Assembly (NCBI RefSeq): GCF_963576675.1
Contig: NC_088916.1
Location: 511,001 to 575,000 of the forward strand
Direction of reading: 5' to 3'
Length of the DNA: 64,000 nucleotides
Source: Euphorbia lathyris
Taxonomy: Eukaryota > Streptophyta > Magnoliopsida > Malpighiales > Euphorbiaceae
Shown here piece by piece: positions 24,281-34,806 of the stretch. The position numbers and the translations under genes were made by a program. The notes below the pieces were generated by a model. That model made no database searches. It saw nothing but the letters and a program-made list of their open reading frames with translations, and was not told the DNA's origin. The stretch's first letter is position 1; each line of letters starts with the position of its first letter.

Positions 24281-24314
24281 GTCACGACCGAGAATACAAA
24301 TTCTCGGTCGCGAC
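24281..24314. repeat. Hairpin in the older Athila LTR
   Basis: Arm gtcacgaccgagaat (24281-24295), loop acaa, arm attctcggtcgcgac (24300-24314). Fourteen of fifteen pairs are Watson-Crick. The layout is that of the hairpins at 36901, 36991 and 45468, but the inner stem is ccgagaat/attctcgg instead of ctgagatt/aatctcag. Weaker hairpins with the same stem lie at 24242-24269 and about 24373-24397. Confidence 0.85.
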
Positions 24315-24492
24315 ACGCTAAATTCTAGCGCCTCTCTTCTTTATTTCGAAGACAAATCAACAGTTCCCTATTCCGGTCGAGAATTTCCATTCTCGGTAAG
24401 ATCAGAAATCCTAGCAGCACTAAATTCACATGTTTAAATTCCAAGAAACGCGTTCGTTCGGGTGGATAAAAATGTCTCTTCGCAGCGGATAC

Positions 24493-26327
24493 TGAAGGGA
24501 AATAGGCTAACGTTTGGCAGCGGAAATATAAAAATTTTAACCTTTTTCCATTAACCCAAGATCCGTTAATCGTTATTTCATATAAAGAGGGATAGAAGGA
24601 AATACCTTTTGAAGTTCTATCTACCGTTGCAATCGAAGTGCCCACAACTCTTACTTCGAGTTCCCGAGCACATCACAAAAACACAATTCAAAATCAAGTT
24701 AGAACTCAACCGTGTAAAAGCAATCAAGAATAGATTGCCTCTAATTAATCAACACAAGATCAAGAAATAAGAGAAAGAGATGAAAATCGATCGAATCGGA
24801 AGGAAGCGGTGAATGATCTCGTCCTCAACAAGGGGGGTCGAAATTCTCTCTCTCCGGTAGACTAGGGTTGGCCGAAATTCTACTATAAGGGGGGTATATA
24901 TACTCTCTTGTATCTAAACCCTAGTTAGATAGAATTAGGTTTACTGAATAAGAATTTAATTCGGAATAAAATTCTTATTAGTTATTATTTATAATTATAT
25001 CTAAATATAATAATAATAACTTATTGGTAGGATAATAATAGGAGCAATTTAATCTCATTAAACCTCCTAACTTATTTATCCTTTAATTAATTTAATTTAC
25101 AATCATAATCTAATTAGTATTGCTTAAAATCAAATTAATTTCTTTATGTATTTTATACATAAAATTCACCCCCTATGTACTGGGCCTTAGTGGACTCGGT
25201 TGGGCTTCCATCAATTAATTAACATCTATTTCTCTTTTGGGCTCCAAGTCTTATGTGTGACCCATTAGGTTCTTATTACTTCTAGCCGTATGCAACTATT
25301 AAATTAATTTTCACAGAATTATATTTAGTCTTTGCATAACGGAATGAGTACGCAAAATGTGATTGGCAAATCCGAAACATTCCCCCAGAGCTATAAGAAG
25401 ACAGGTTGATTCTGTCGTTGACCTTTCCGTATTAGTTACAGTATAATTCGATCCTTTATCAACTACATCCTTGAAATGAATCTTATGACTATGGATAATG
25501 TCAAATCACATATAGCGAGACGTTCGTTTTACTTGTACAGGCCGAGTTAACTCCAATTAGATAGTTTAAGTGAAATCTGCATTTCAAGCCCTAAGCTATC
25601 ACCCTGCAAGGATTTAGAGTCAAGTCTTCCACAAGCGATCCTTGGACGTATCTCCCATTTATCGGGAGTGACAAATGCTCAATCCAATGTATAATTATCC
25701 TGCAATTACTTCCTGTGATACCCAACGTCTGCCGTTCACACCCCAAAGTCATCTCTGTTATGGATCGTGTTACAACAGGATCAAAGCATCACATTCCATA
25801 ATTCAGAATCACTAATTAACATTCCTTTGAGTCTGAGGATTACTTATACCTATTAATACCAATGAGATGAACAGGTGACAAGGATAAATCTACCCATCCT
25901 GTTATCTCAAGTCGGGTCCCCAATCCTAATGAACTCCCTTTCATCGGATCTATGTAACTGTCCAGATATCTGCATATCTGAAGCTTGTGAGATCAGCTCT
26001 CTGTCTCGACAGAAGACGTTGTTACATGCAAGTCTCATCAGTGATATGTCAATCCTATTTCTAAACATATTACTTGACTTGGGGTGGTTTTAAGTTTATT
26101 AGTTTATTATAAAGTTTCGTCTCACTTCATGCTTGTATGAACACTTTACAATCACTTTAAACAAACTTAGGGATTTCCTTTTATTAGACTTATTTAGTTC
26201 TTAAAAGAGGTTGCCTTTATATAGTTTATGAAACCATATCTTCTTAAAACAAATGATATAAAGAACACTTCATTTATATTAAGTTTATATCCTAGAACAA
26301 TTGTCTACATGACACTAAACCCCAACA
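24493..26327 (-). mobile_element. 3' LTR of Copia A (LTR A2)
   Basis: 1835 bp, plus strand tgaagggaaatagg...accccaaca, homologous to A1 and A3. On the minus strand it follows the polyprotein stop and a purine-rich tract (ccaagtgggagta), so it is the 3' LTR. The left flank gatac (24488-24492) belongs to the Athila LTR that was hit. No second gatac with a 5' LTR was found on the other side. Confidence 0.9.
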
Positions 26328-26346
26328 TACTCCCACTTGGACTAAA
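26328..26346 (-). other. Polypurine tract of Copia A
   Basis: The minus strand reads ...gtccaagtgggagta directly before the LTR start tgttgggg. This is the usual plus-strand primer site of Copia elements. Confidence 0.8.
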
Positions 26347-27097
26347 GCCAATTATTTCTACAACTTATCCCAGTAGAACTTAGATGACGATCATGTACTT
26401 TCTGGGCTAAGGGCTTTGTCAACGGATCTGCAATGTTGTCCTCAGTAGGTACTCTTTCTATTCTCACATCTCCTCTTGCCACAATCTCTCTTACAATGTG
26501 GTATCGCTTTAGGTAATGCTTGAATGCATTATGAGACCGTGGTTCCTTTGCTTGTGCAATGGCTCCATTGTTATCACAGTACAGAGTAATGAGATTTACA
26601 ATGTCAGGCACCACACCAAGTTCTGTAATGAACTTCTTAATCTAAACCGCTTCTTTTGCTGCTTCCGCAGCAGCGATGTACTCTGACTTAGTCGTAGAGA
26701 AAGCTACGCTTCCCTGTTTGGAACTCTTCCAACTGACCGCGCCCCCATTCAAGATAAACAGGTATCCTGATTGGGATCTAAAATTGTTCTCATCTGTGAG
26801 ATGACTGGCATCTGAAAATCCTTCTATTTTCAGATCCCCTTCTCCGTACACTAGGAACATGTCTTTAGTCCTTCTCAAGTACTTAAGAATGTTCTTGATG
26901 GAATTCCAATGCTCGTCTCCTGGATTACCTTGATAACGACTCGTTATACTTAACGCGAACGCTACGTCAGGTCTAGTGCAAAGCATAGCATACATAATCG
27001 AACCGATTGCGCTGGCGTATGGGATTACAGCCATGCGTTTCTTATCATCTTCGGTTTTAGGACATTGATGATTGCTTAACTTTACTCCATATACCAT
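26342..27097 (-). pseudogene. Copia A RNase H
   Basis: Two successive frames (26642-27097 and 26342-26614). The first has IMYAMLCTRPDVAFALSITS and YLRRTKDMFLVYGEGDLKIE; the second has TLYCDNNGAIAQAKEPRSHN and the end EDNIADPLTKPLAQK. This is the C-terminal RNase H of a Copia polyprotein, and the sequence is close to the Angela (Tork) lineage as I remember it. A stop at 26642-26644 and the break near 27100 from the reverse transcriptase make it non-functional. Confidence 0.88.
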
Positions 27098-27109
27098 GGG
27101 TAAGTTACC

Positions 27110-28456
27110 TCATTTCGATTCAAGCATGCTAAACCGCTTTAGCACCTTTTCAATGTATGTAGCCTGTGAAAGACTAAGCAGTCTTCTTGATCTATCTCTG
27201 TAGATCTTTATACCAAGTATATAAGCTGCTTCACCAAGGTCTTTCATGGAGAAGTTACCTGATAACCATACTTTCACCGACTGTAGTAGAGCTATATCAT
27301 TTCCCATCAATAATATATCGTCCACATATAATATTAGAAATGCAACTGAGCTCCCACTTGCTTTCTTGTAAATGCAAGCTTCTTCGTAATTTTGTTCGAA
27401 ACCAAATTGTTTTATGGTTTTGTCAAAACGCTTGTTCCAGCTTCTCGATGCTTGCTGGAGTCCATAAATGGATCTTTGTAGTTTGCAAACCTTGTTTGCA
27501 TCATTTGATATGAAACCTTCAGGCTGCATCATATATACATCCTCAAGCAGGTTTCCGTTTAGGAAAGCTGTTTTCACATCCATTTGCCAAATCTCGTAAT
27601 CATAGTGAGCGGCAATAGCGAGCATTATTCTGATTGATTTGGACATAGCCACAGGAGAGAAAGTTTCGTCATAATCAATTCCTTGTTTCTGATGATATCC
27701 TTTCGCTACTAACCTAGCTTTGTAGGTGCTAACCTTTCCATCCATGTCAGTCTTCTTCTTGAAGATCCACCTGCACCCAATGGGTTTTATCCCTTCGGGT
27801 GGATCAACCAAAGTCCACACTTGGTTGGTGTACATGGAATCCATTTCAGAATCCATGGCCTCGAGCCATGCTTTAGAATCTGGACTGGTAAGAGCCTCTT
27901 CGTAGTTTTCGGGTTCGTCGTCTAACACGGGAACCTCATCATCATCTCCCACTAGAAAACCATATCTAACAGGGAGTTCACGAACTCTTTGTGATCTACG
28001 AGTATGTGGCACTTGAGTCTCATCCAATGGGACTACTTTGGGTTCCTCAACCGCCTCTGTTGTTTCAGTCAGTGTTTTTTCTTCTTGAACTTCATCAAGT
28101 TCAATCATGCTTCCCTTTTCTTTTTCTTTAAGAAACTCTTTCTCCAAGAAGGTTGCGTGCTTGGATACTATTACTTTCTGATCATCTGGATGATAGAAGT
28201 AATACCCTATAGTTTCCTTAGGGTATCTAATGAAGAAACATTTATCAGATTTAGAATCTAGTTTGTCTGACGCTACGCATTTGACAAATGCTGAACAACC
28301 CCATACTCTCATGAATGAAAATGTGGGTTTCCTACCAACGAACAATTCATATGGTGTGGACCTAGCGGATTTAGTTGGTACTCGATTTAGGGTGAACAAG
28401 GCAGTTTCTAAGGCATAGCCCCAGAATATATTTGGAAGTAATACTATGCTCATCAT
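27110..28456 (-). pseudogene. Copia A reverse transcriptase and integrase C-terminus
   Basis: 448 open codons. The N-terminal part is the end of integrase (WGYALETALFTLNRVPTKS). The reverse transcriptase follows with GIDYDETFSPVAMSKSIRIM, WQMDVKTAFLNGNLLEDVYM, SIYGLQQASRSWNKRFD and the catalytic box ILYVDDILLMGND. The domain itself looks intact. The reading frame is separated by stops from integrase upstream (28457-28459) and RNase H downstream (near 27107). Confidence 0.92.
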
Positions 28457-28459
28457 AGA

Positions 28460-28849
28460 TCATACCATATCTAGTAAGGTACGGTTCCTCCTTTCGAATA
28501 CACCATTATGTTGTGGTGTATAGGGAGGTGTCCATTGTGAGCATATCCCACATTCAGTTAGATAATTCAGAAAATCATCTGAAAGATATTCGCCATCTCG
28601 ATCGGATCGAAGTATCTTTATTTTCTTTCCTAATTGATTTTCTACTTCATTCTTGAAGCATTTGAATTTCTCAAAAGCTTCGGACTTGTGCTTCATCAAG
28701 TAAACATAACCATATCTGGTATGGTCGTCTATGAAGCTTATGAAGTATCTAAATCCTCCTCTTGCTTGGACTGACATAGGACCGCATACATCTGAATGTA
28801 TTAATCCTAGAGTGTCTGATACACGCTCACCTTTATTGCTAAAGGGTGT
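28460..28849 (-). pseudogene. Copia A integrase core, 5' side cut by insertion
   Basis: The minus strand gives FSNKGERVSDTLGLIHSDVC, GGFRYFISFIDDHTRYGYVY, KILRSDRDGEYLSDDFLNYL and YTPQHNGVFERRNRTLLDMV. These hold the D, D and E of the integrase catalytic triad. The coding sequence is interrupted at 28850 by solo LTR B and resumes at 31951. Confidence 0.9.
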
Positions 28850-31800
28850 TGTTGTCCTTTGAACAGACTCTAGCAAGTGCACTAGATACAAGTAATAAAA
28901 TGATAAGTAGAGTATCGTCTCCACAGGGATTGATGACCAAATTTTACTAGAAAAACCTTGCAGAACAGGATGTCCGTGGTAAGTTACTCTCTTTAGTTGA
29001 GAAATGATGTGATATGGTTAAAACTAACAATTTAATCAAGAGATTCAGGATGATAAAATGAGTTTTGATAATGATAAAAAGATAGAACAGGTCAGGACAC
29101 AGCGGAACAGGTTATCTTAAGCCCCTAAACACCCTATTTATTCATGAATGATGCAAAGTGAAGTCAAGGTTTCTGCTTTAAGGCTCACTTAAGTCAACTC
29201 TCGTGTGTTCTTAAGATTCTAAGACTTACTGAAGGAAAATAGGCTAACGTATAGCAGCGGAAATATAAAAATTTTAACCTATTTCCATTAACCCAAGATC
29301 CGTTAATCGTTATTTCATATAAAGAGGGATAAAAGAAATACCTTTTAGAAGTTCTATCTACCGTTGCAAACGAAGTGCCCACAACTCTTACTTCGAGTTC
29401 CCGAGCACAAAAACAAGACAAAGGAAGATTAAGTTAGAATCAACCGTTTATAACAACCAAAGTAGATTGTCTCTAATTAATCAACACAAGATCAAAGATA
29501 AAGAGAAAGAGATGAAAATCAATTGAACGGAAGGAAGCGGTGGATAATCTCATCCTTATGGTGTGGGTCGAAATTCTCTCTCCCGGTTGCTCTTAGTGTG
29601 TTTCGAAAATCACTATATAGGGGTATTTATAATCTCTTGTATCTAATCCCTAGTTAGATAGAATTAGGTTACTGAATAAGAATTTAATTCGGAATAGAAT
29701 TCTTAATTATTATCTATTAATATATCTAAATATAAAGATAATAATAATAACCTTATTGGATAATAATAGGAGTAATTTTAATCTCATTAAAACTCCTAAT
29801 TTAATTATCCTTTTATTAATTTAATTCATAATCCTATTCTAATTAGGATTGATAAAATCAAATTAATTATTTATGTATTAATACATACATTTCGCGCCCC
29901 CTTTAGTTACTGGGCCCTATTGGGCTCAGTTGGGCTTCAATCAATTAATTAACATCTGTTTCTCTTTTGGGTTCCAAGTCTTATGTGTGACCCATTAGGT
30001 TCTTATTGCTTCTAGCCGTATGCAACTATTAAATTAATTTTCAAAGAATTATATTTAATCTTTGCATAACGGAATGATGTATGCAAAATGTGATTGGCAA
30101 GTCCGTAATCACTCCCCCAGAGCTATAAGAAGACAGGTTGATTCTGTCGTTGACCTTTCCGTATTAGTTATAGTATAATTCAATCCTTTATCAACTACAT
30201 CCTTGAACTGAATCTTATGACTATGGATAATGTCAAGTCACATATAGCGAGACGTTCGTTTTACTTGTACAGGCCGAGTCAACTCCAATTAGATAGGTTA
30301 AGAGAAATCTGCATTTCAATCTTAAGCTATCACCTTGCAAGGATTTAGAGTCAAGTCTTCCACAAGCGATCCATGGACATATCTCCCATTTATCGAGAGT
30401 GATAAATGCTCAATCCAATGTATAACTATCCTGCAATTACTTCCTGTGATACCCAACGTCTGCTGTTCACACCCCAGAGTCATCTCTGTTAAGGATCGTG
30501 TTACAACAGGATCAAAGCGTCACATTCCGTAATCCAGAATTACTAATTAACATTCCTTTGAGTCTGAGAATTACTTATACCTATTAATACCAATGAGATA
30601 AACATGTGACAAGGATGAATCTACCCATCCTGTTATCTCAAGTCGGGTCCCCAATCCTAATGAACTTCTTTTCATTGGATCCATGTAATTGTCCAGATAT
30701 CTGTATATATGAAGCTTGTGAGATCAGCTTTCTGTCGGGATAGAAGACATTGTTACATGCAAGTCTCAACAATGATATGTCAATCCTGAACATATTACTT
30801 GACTTGGGGTAGTTTTAAGTTTATTAGTTTATTATAAAGTTTCGTCTCACTTCATGCTTGTATGAACACTTTATAATCACTTTAAACAAACTTACGGATT
30901 TCCTTTTATTAGACTTTATTTAGTTCTTAAAAGGGATTGCCTTTATATAGTTATGAAAACATATCTCATTAAAACAAACGATATGAAGAACACTTCATTT
31001 ACATTAAGTTCGTATCCTAGAACAATTGTCTATAGGACACTAAACCCCAACACTTACTACAACCATAAGCGTCCCTAATGTTGGTTCTTTCTTGCATTAA
31101 GAATGAAACAGCATTTCGATAGAGAAAACCCTTGATACAACCACCTAACAACTCTGCTTCGGGGTTGGATGTTTGATAAGAGTATTGGTGCAGATGAGAG
31201 CAGTTTCCTATCATTCATCTAGCACTAATGTTCATGCATTCACAATGTAATAGAAAGCTTTATCAAACACTTCATGAATTAACAACATTCATTCATAAAT
31301 AGAAATTAGGAAACTTACATAACCGGCCCTAACTGGACAAACCCATTCAAAACGACTACTCACTCATAGTGGTGAGTGAACAGTCTGCTTCATTTCTACA
31401 GAGCTCTAGCCATGGAGTCATTTTCATGGAGAGCTCTTCTCTCTCAAAAGTCTGTGTTTTTGATCCACAAAAGATAAGATCCCTTTCCTTTCCTTACTAC
31501 GTCTATTTAAAGGAAAGGACAAGGTCAACCCGGTACAAAAAGTATCCGAGCAAAATATTACAAAATCAAACCAAATTGTCTTTACAAATCCTAGATTGCT
31601 ATTAGTGGTTAAGATCCTTTTGACCCTTGAACACTCAAGGGCCAAACTTTCATTTCATCATGCTGCTTTGACCTGCACTTATCCGCCTTTCTGCCTGCTG
31701 CTACTGCCACACCTACTTTCCGTCCTGTCGCTGTCCATCATCAGAGGTTCCGGCGTTTGACCGCTGGATGAAAGAGTGGCTTAACTCCTCATGGTATGTG

Positions 31801-31950
31801 CGAAACAGGCTGCTTCCAGACTGCTCGGCTTAATCTTTTCTTATCTGCACAAAAACCCTTATAAGACCTTCTTTCTTGTAATAAAACATAAAAACACCCT
31901 TAATTTATTATAAATAACATGTTAAAATGTAGTCAAATTCGTGCCTAACA
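28850..31950. mobile_element. Solo LTR B with a nested solo LTR
   Basis: The plus strand begins tgttgtcctttgaac and ends gtgcctaaca (TGTT...AACA). It is flanked by a perfect 5-bp duplication ggtgt at 28845-28849 and 31951-31955. Without the nested LTR A3 (29230-31052 plus its duplication) its length is about 1.27 kb. It has no coding domains. It carries gcaagtgcactagatacaag near its left end. It interrupts Copia A integrase. The family is unknown. Confidence 0.88.
29230..31052 (-). mobile_element. Solo LTR A3 nested in LTR B
   Basis: 1823 bp, plus strand tgaaggaaaataggc...ctaaaccccaaca. A perfect 5-bp target duplication cttac lies at 29225-29229 and 31053-31057. It is homologous to A1 and A2 throughout. 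This is the innermost layer of the nest and so the youngest insertion there. Confidence 0.93.
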
Positions 31951-32480
31951 GGTGTCTTTGTCATTTTACCTTTTAAACATGCTTCGTATGTTTCCAATGA
32001 TTCAGAATCAATTGAATCTATAAGCCCATCTTGATGTAGGTTAAGCATGCGTCTTTTGTTTATATGGCCTAAAGACACCACAAGTAAGTCGAATTATCTA
32101 GCTTATGTCTTTTGGTATCAATCGCGAATACAGAAATTTTGTCATCTAGCACATAAATCCCATTTTGTGATATTCCTGAAAAATAGAAAATCCCATCTTT
32201 ATAAAACTCACAATGTTTGTTCTTTATTGAAATATGAAAACCGTCATCAACAAGACGGCTAATAGAAATAATGTTTCTAGACATTTCTGGAACATACAAA
32301 CAGTTCCCTAATTCTATTACAAGCCCAGAGGGCAAACTCAAAGCATAATCTCCAACAGCGAGGGCGGCAACTCTTGCTCCATTTCCTACTCGCAAGTTTA
32401 TGCTTCCCTTCTTCAATTCTTTAGTCCGATTTAGTTCATGCATATTCGTACAAATATGAGATCCACATCTGGTATCAAGT
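31951..32480 (-). pseudogene. Copia A protease end and gag-pre-integrase
   Basis: The minus strand encodes an LYVPEMSRNIISISRLVDDG block (32069-32443), then a stretch continuing through QDGLIDSIDSESLETYEACL to the insertion point of LTR B at 31951. This is the gag-pre-integrase region of a Copia polyprotein. The protease active-site region just upstream (about 32450-32490) is degraded and contains a stop. Confidence 0.82.
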
Positions 32481-33346
32481 ACCTAAGATTCAGACTGTGA
32501 AATTGTATTTATTTCAATATAAAACATACCAGATGTTGAAGCACCATCTTTTCCCTTCTTGAGGGAGGCTAGGTACTCCTTGCAGTTCCTTCTCCAATGC
32601 CCGTCTTTACCACAGAAGTGGCACTCTCCTTTGGGCTTCTTCATTTACTTTCCCTTAGCTCTAGTGGGCATGTCCCTCTTGCCTTTCTTGGAATGTTTAG
32701 GATTGGGAAAATTCCCCTTCCTCTTCTTTGATCCCTCTATGACAAGAGCCGGTATTGCATTGTCTTTCTTCATATTGGGCTCAACTGTCCTGAGCATGTT
32801 TGCAAGCTCTTCAAGAGAGGTTTTCAAGTCATTCATTTGGTAGTTCATGATGAACTGTGAATAACTCTCTAGGAGGGATTGAAGAATTAAGTCTACACTT
32901 AGTTCGTTATCCATCGCGAATCCAATATTAGAAAGCTTGGTAATATAGCCAATCATCTTGACACAATGTGTCATCACAGATGTGCCCTCTTGCATCCTGC
33001 AACGATATAACAATTTTGATATCTCGTAGCGTTCGCACCTAGTCTGTTTCCCAAACAACTCCTTTAGGTGCATGATGATGGAATAGGCATCCATTTCCTC
33101 ATGTTGCCTTTGCAATTCCGGTGTCATCGATGCAAGTATGATGCATCCCGCATGATCGTCATCAGCCTTGTGCTTCTGGTAAGCATCTATCTCTTCGATG
33201 GGAGCATTATCCACCGAGTTAGGGGGTATCAGTGTATCAATTACATACCCTATCTTATCGAACTTCAAAACGATTTTGAGGTTGCAATACCAGTCGGTGA
33301 AGTTTGAACCGTTCAACTTGTTATTGGTAAGTATATTTTGCAGCTG
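32480..33346 (-). pseudogene. Copia A gag with zinc knuckle
   Basis: The main frame is 32645-33316 and reads upstream to about 33346: LNGSNFTDWYCNLKIVLKFD, RCERYEISKLLYRCRMQEGT, ESYSQFIMNYQMNDLKTSLE. A CCHC knuckle (CHFCGKDGHWRRNC) lies at about 32590-32630 after a stop at 32645. No ATG is found before an upstream stop; the sequence there looks like an acceptor (ctttctcactctcag), or the start has decayed. Confidence 0.85.
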
Positions 33347-34726
33347 AGAGTGAGAAAGAGTAAACGTATGTTATTCATTTGCTTTAAAGTACATCAATCT
33401 AAAATTATAGGTCTTTTAATTCATTTTAAATTGCTCCCACTATTTTTTCAAATTAATAGCCCTCCATATTAATTCGAAGAATTTCACAAATCCTTTAGTG
33501 AGCTAGGATCCTAACTCCCGAGATTTCACCTTGAGTTTACTCAACAAGCTAGTCTCGTTTGTTAGGTAGATTCATGTAATCAATCACATCTTCAATGTGA
33601 TTCCTAGGTTATTGGGTTACTAACCACATTAGTAACTAATATGGTATTCATATTAATCCCAACCATATTGCCCATTAGTTTATGATAACATGAGTTTACC
33701 CATCCAATTACCATAATCTAATTTAAGTATTACCCCATATTCATGAAAAAACGATTTTTTCGATAATTCAGGTGTTACCATAAGACCCCCGAGCTTGAGT
33801 TTACTCAACAACCCAAAGGCCCCCAGTACTGCCGGCTGAATTATAATATTAGGGAGGGGCAACCGATTTTAATAACTTGCTTATTTACTTAACTTTTAAT
33901 TAGTGAGGGATTTTTATTTTAAGTCTCATAATCTAACCTAGTCTTGATTTGCTTTAGCATACATCAGACACATACATTGTTGGATCATGTTAAGTTCATA
34001 TAATTTTTGTGTAATACTGAAGTCTAGGTACAAAAATGTGAAATAAAGTAAAGATCAAGTACCATAGTTATAATTTATCTAAATTTTTAATGATTAACCA
34101 GTTATAGCTGGTCGTAAGTACTATATTGTCAAGTTCGGGTATTTTCTTGTGAAAAAAATGAAGTGTTGATTCCAAAGTTGGAAAGAGTCAAAGTTTAGGT
34201 ACCATGGTTGTAATTAAACATATTTTTATTATAATGGGATGTGTGATGATTTGTAATGAGCTTTTCGGTATGCTTTCGATGCCTAAGACAAGTTAGAAAA
34301 AGGATCAAAGAGGAGTTGCAGACCGATCACCTTAGCCCAATCCTTAAGCAAGGTGAAGGAGAATGATATTGAAAACTATATAGATAAAATGAGCAAGCAG
34401 AATGGTACCTTTTAATATACCGTGTACTTTTTTATTTATAGGATAATTGGATTGTACGCTCTAAATGAGTTGGAGTCAATATGGCAGCTGCTACCATAAA
34501 ATGGTTTTATCGACTGTAACTTTGGTCTCATAAATTAATGTGCAAGTGCGAGAGGCTGATCGACTCCATCAATGCTTTTGAATCGAGAGCGGATTGCAAA
34601 ACCTTTTTAATGAAATACGTGTTTATGGGTTAGGACACGGTGATTTAGGAACATCCATTTCTAATGAGCAAAGAGTCGCCTCGTGGTATTTCCACTATAT
34701 GTGTTTGTCATCATGCTCCAAATACA
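33347..34726. other. Gene-free stretch, probably Copia A leader plus unassigned DNA
   Basis: 33347 to about 33960 looks like the untranslated part upstream of Copia A gag, with a repeated phrase gagtttactcaacaa. I find neither a primer-binding site nor a 5' LTR, so the 5' end is lost. About 33990-34240 has two related motifs (aggtacaaaaatgtg; ttaggtaccatggttgtaat). Nothing else can be named. Confidence 0.5.
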
Positions 34727-34806
34727 TTAGATTTTATACATGAAAATATACTAAATATAAATTTCTTTCAGTCAGTTTTAAATAAAATCAGGATGTTATT
34801 AGGATC
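34727..34806 (-). pseudogene. GRF-like intron fragment
   Basis: tacatgaaaatatactaaat and taaataaaatcaggatg match the intron module of the minus-strand GRF-like gene at 50870-51000. Only intron sequence remains. It ends at 34806 where a different element starts with tgatgacggg. It shows that another GRF-like copy once lay here. Confidence 0.65.

Larger units (their letters stand above)
21924..24492 (+). mobile_element. Athila-type LTR fragment, interrupted
   Basis: The LTR starts tgttaa (21924-21929), is broken by solo LTR A1, and resumes at 23994 as gttaagcccaaaatatacc. It matches the start of the Athila LTR at 36643 (tgttaagcccaaaatatacc) and stays alignable to 24492, where Copia A is inserted. 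The remainder of the LTR and any internal region are not visible to the right of Copia A. It contains three short hairpins built on accgagaa/ttctcggt stems. Confidence 0.85.
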
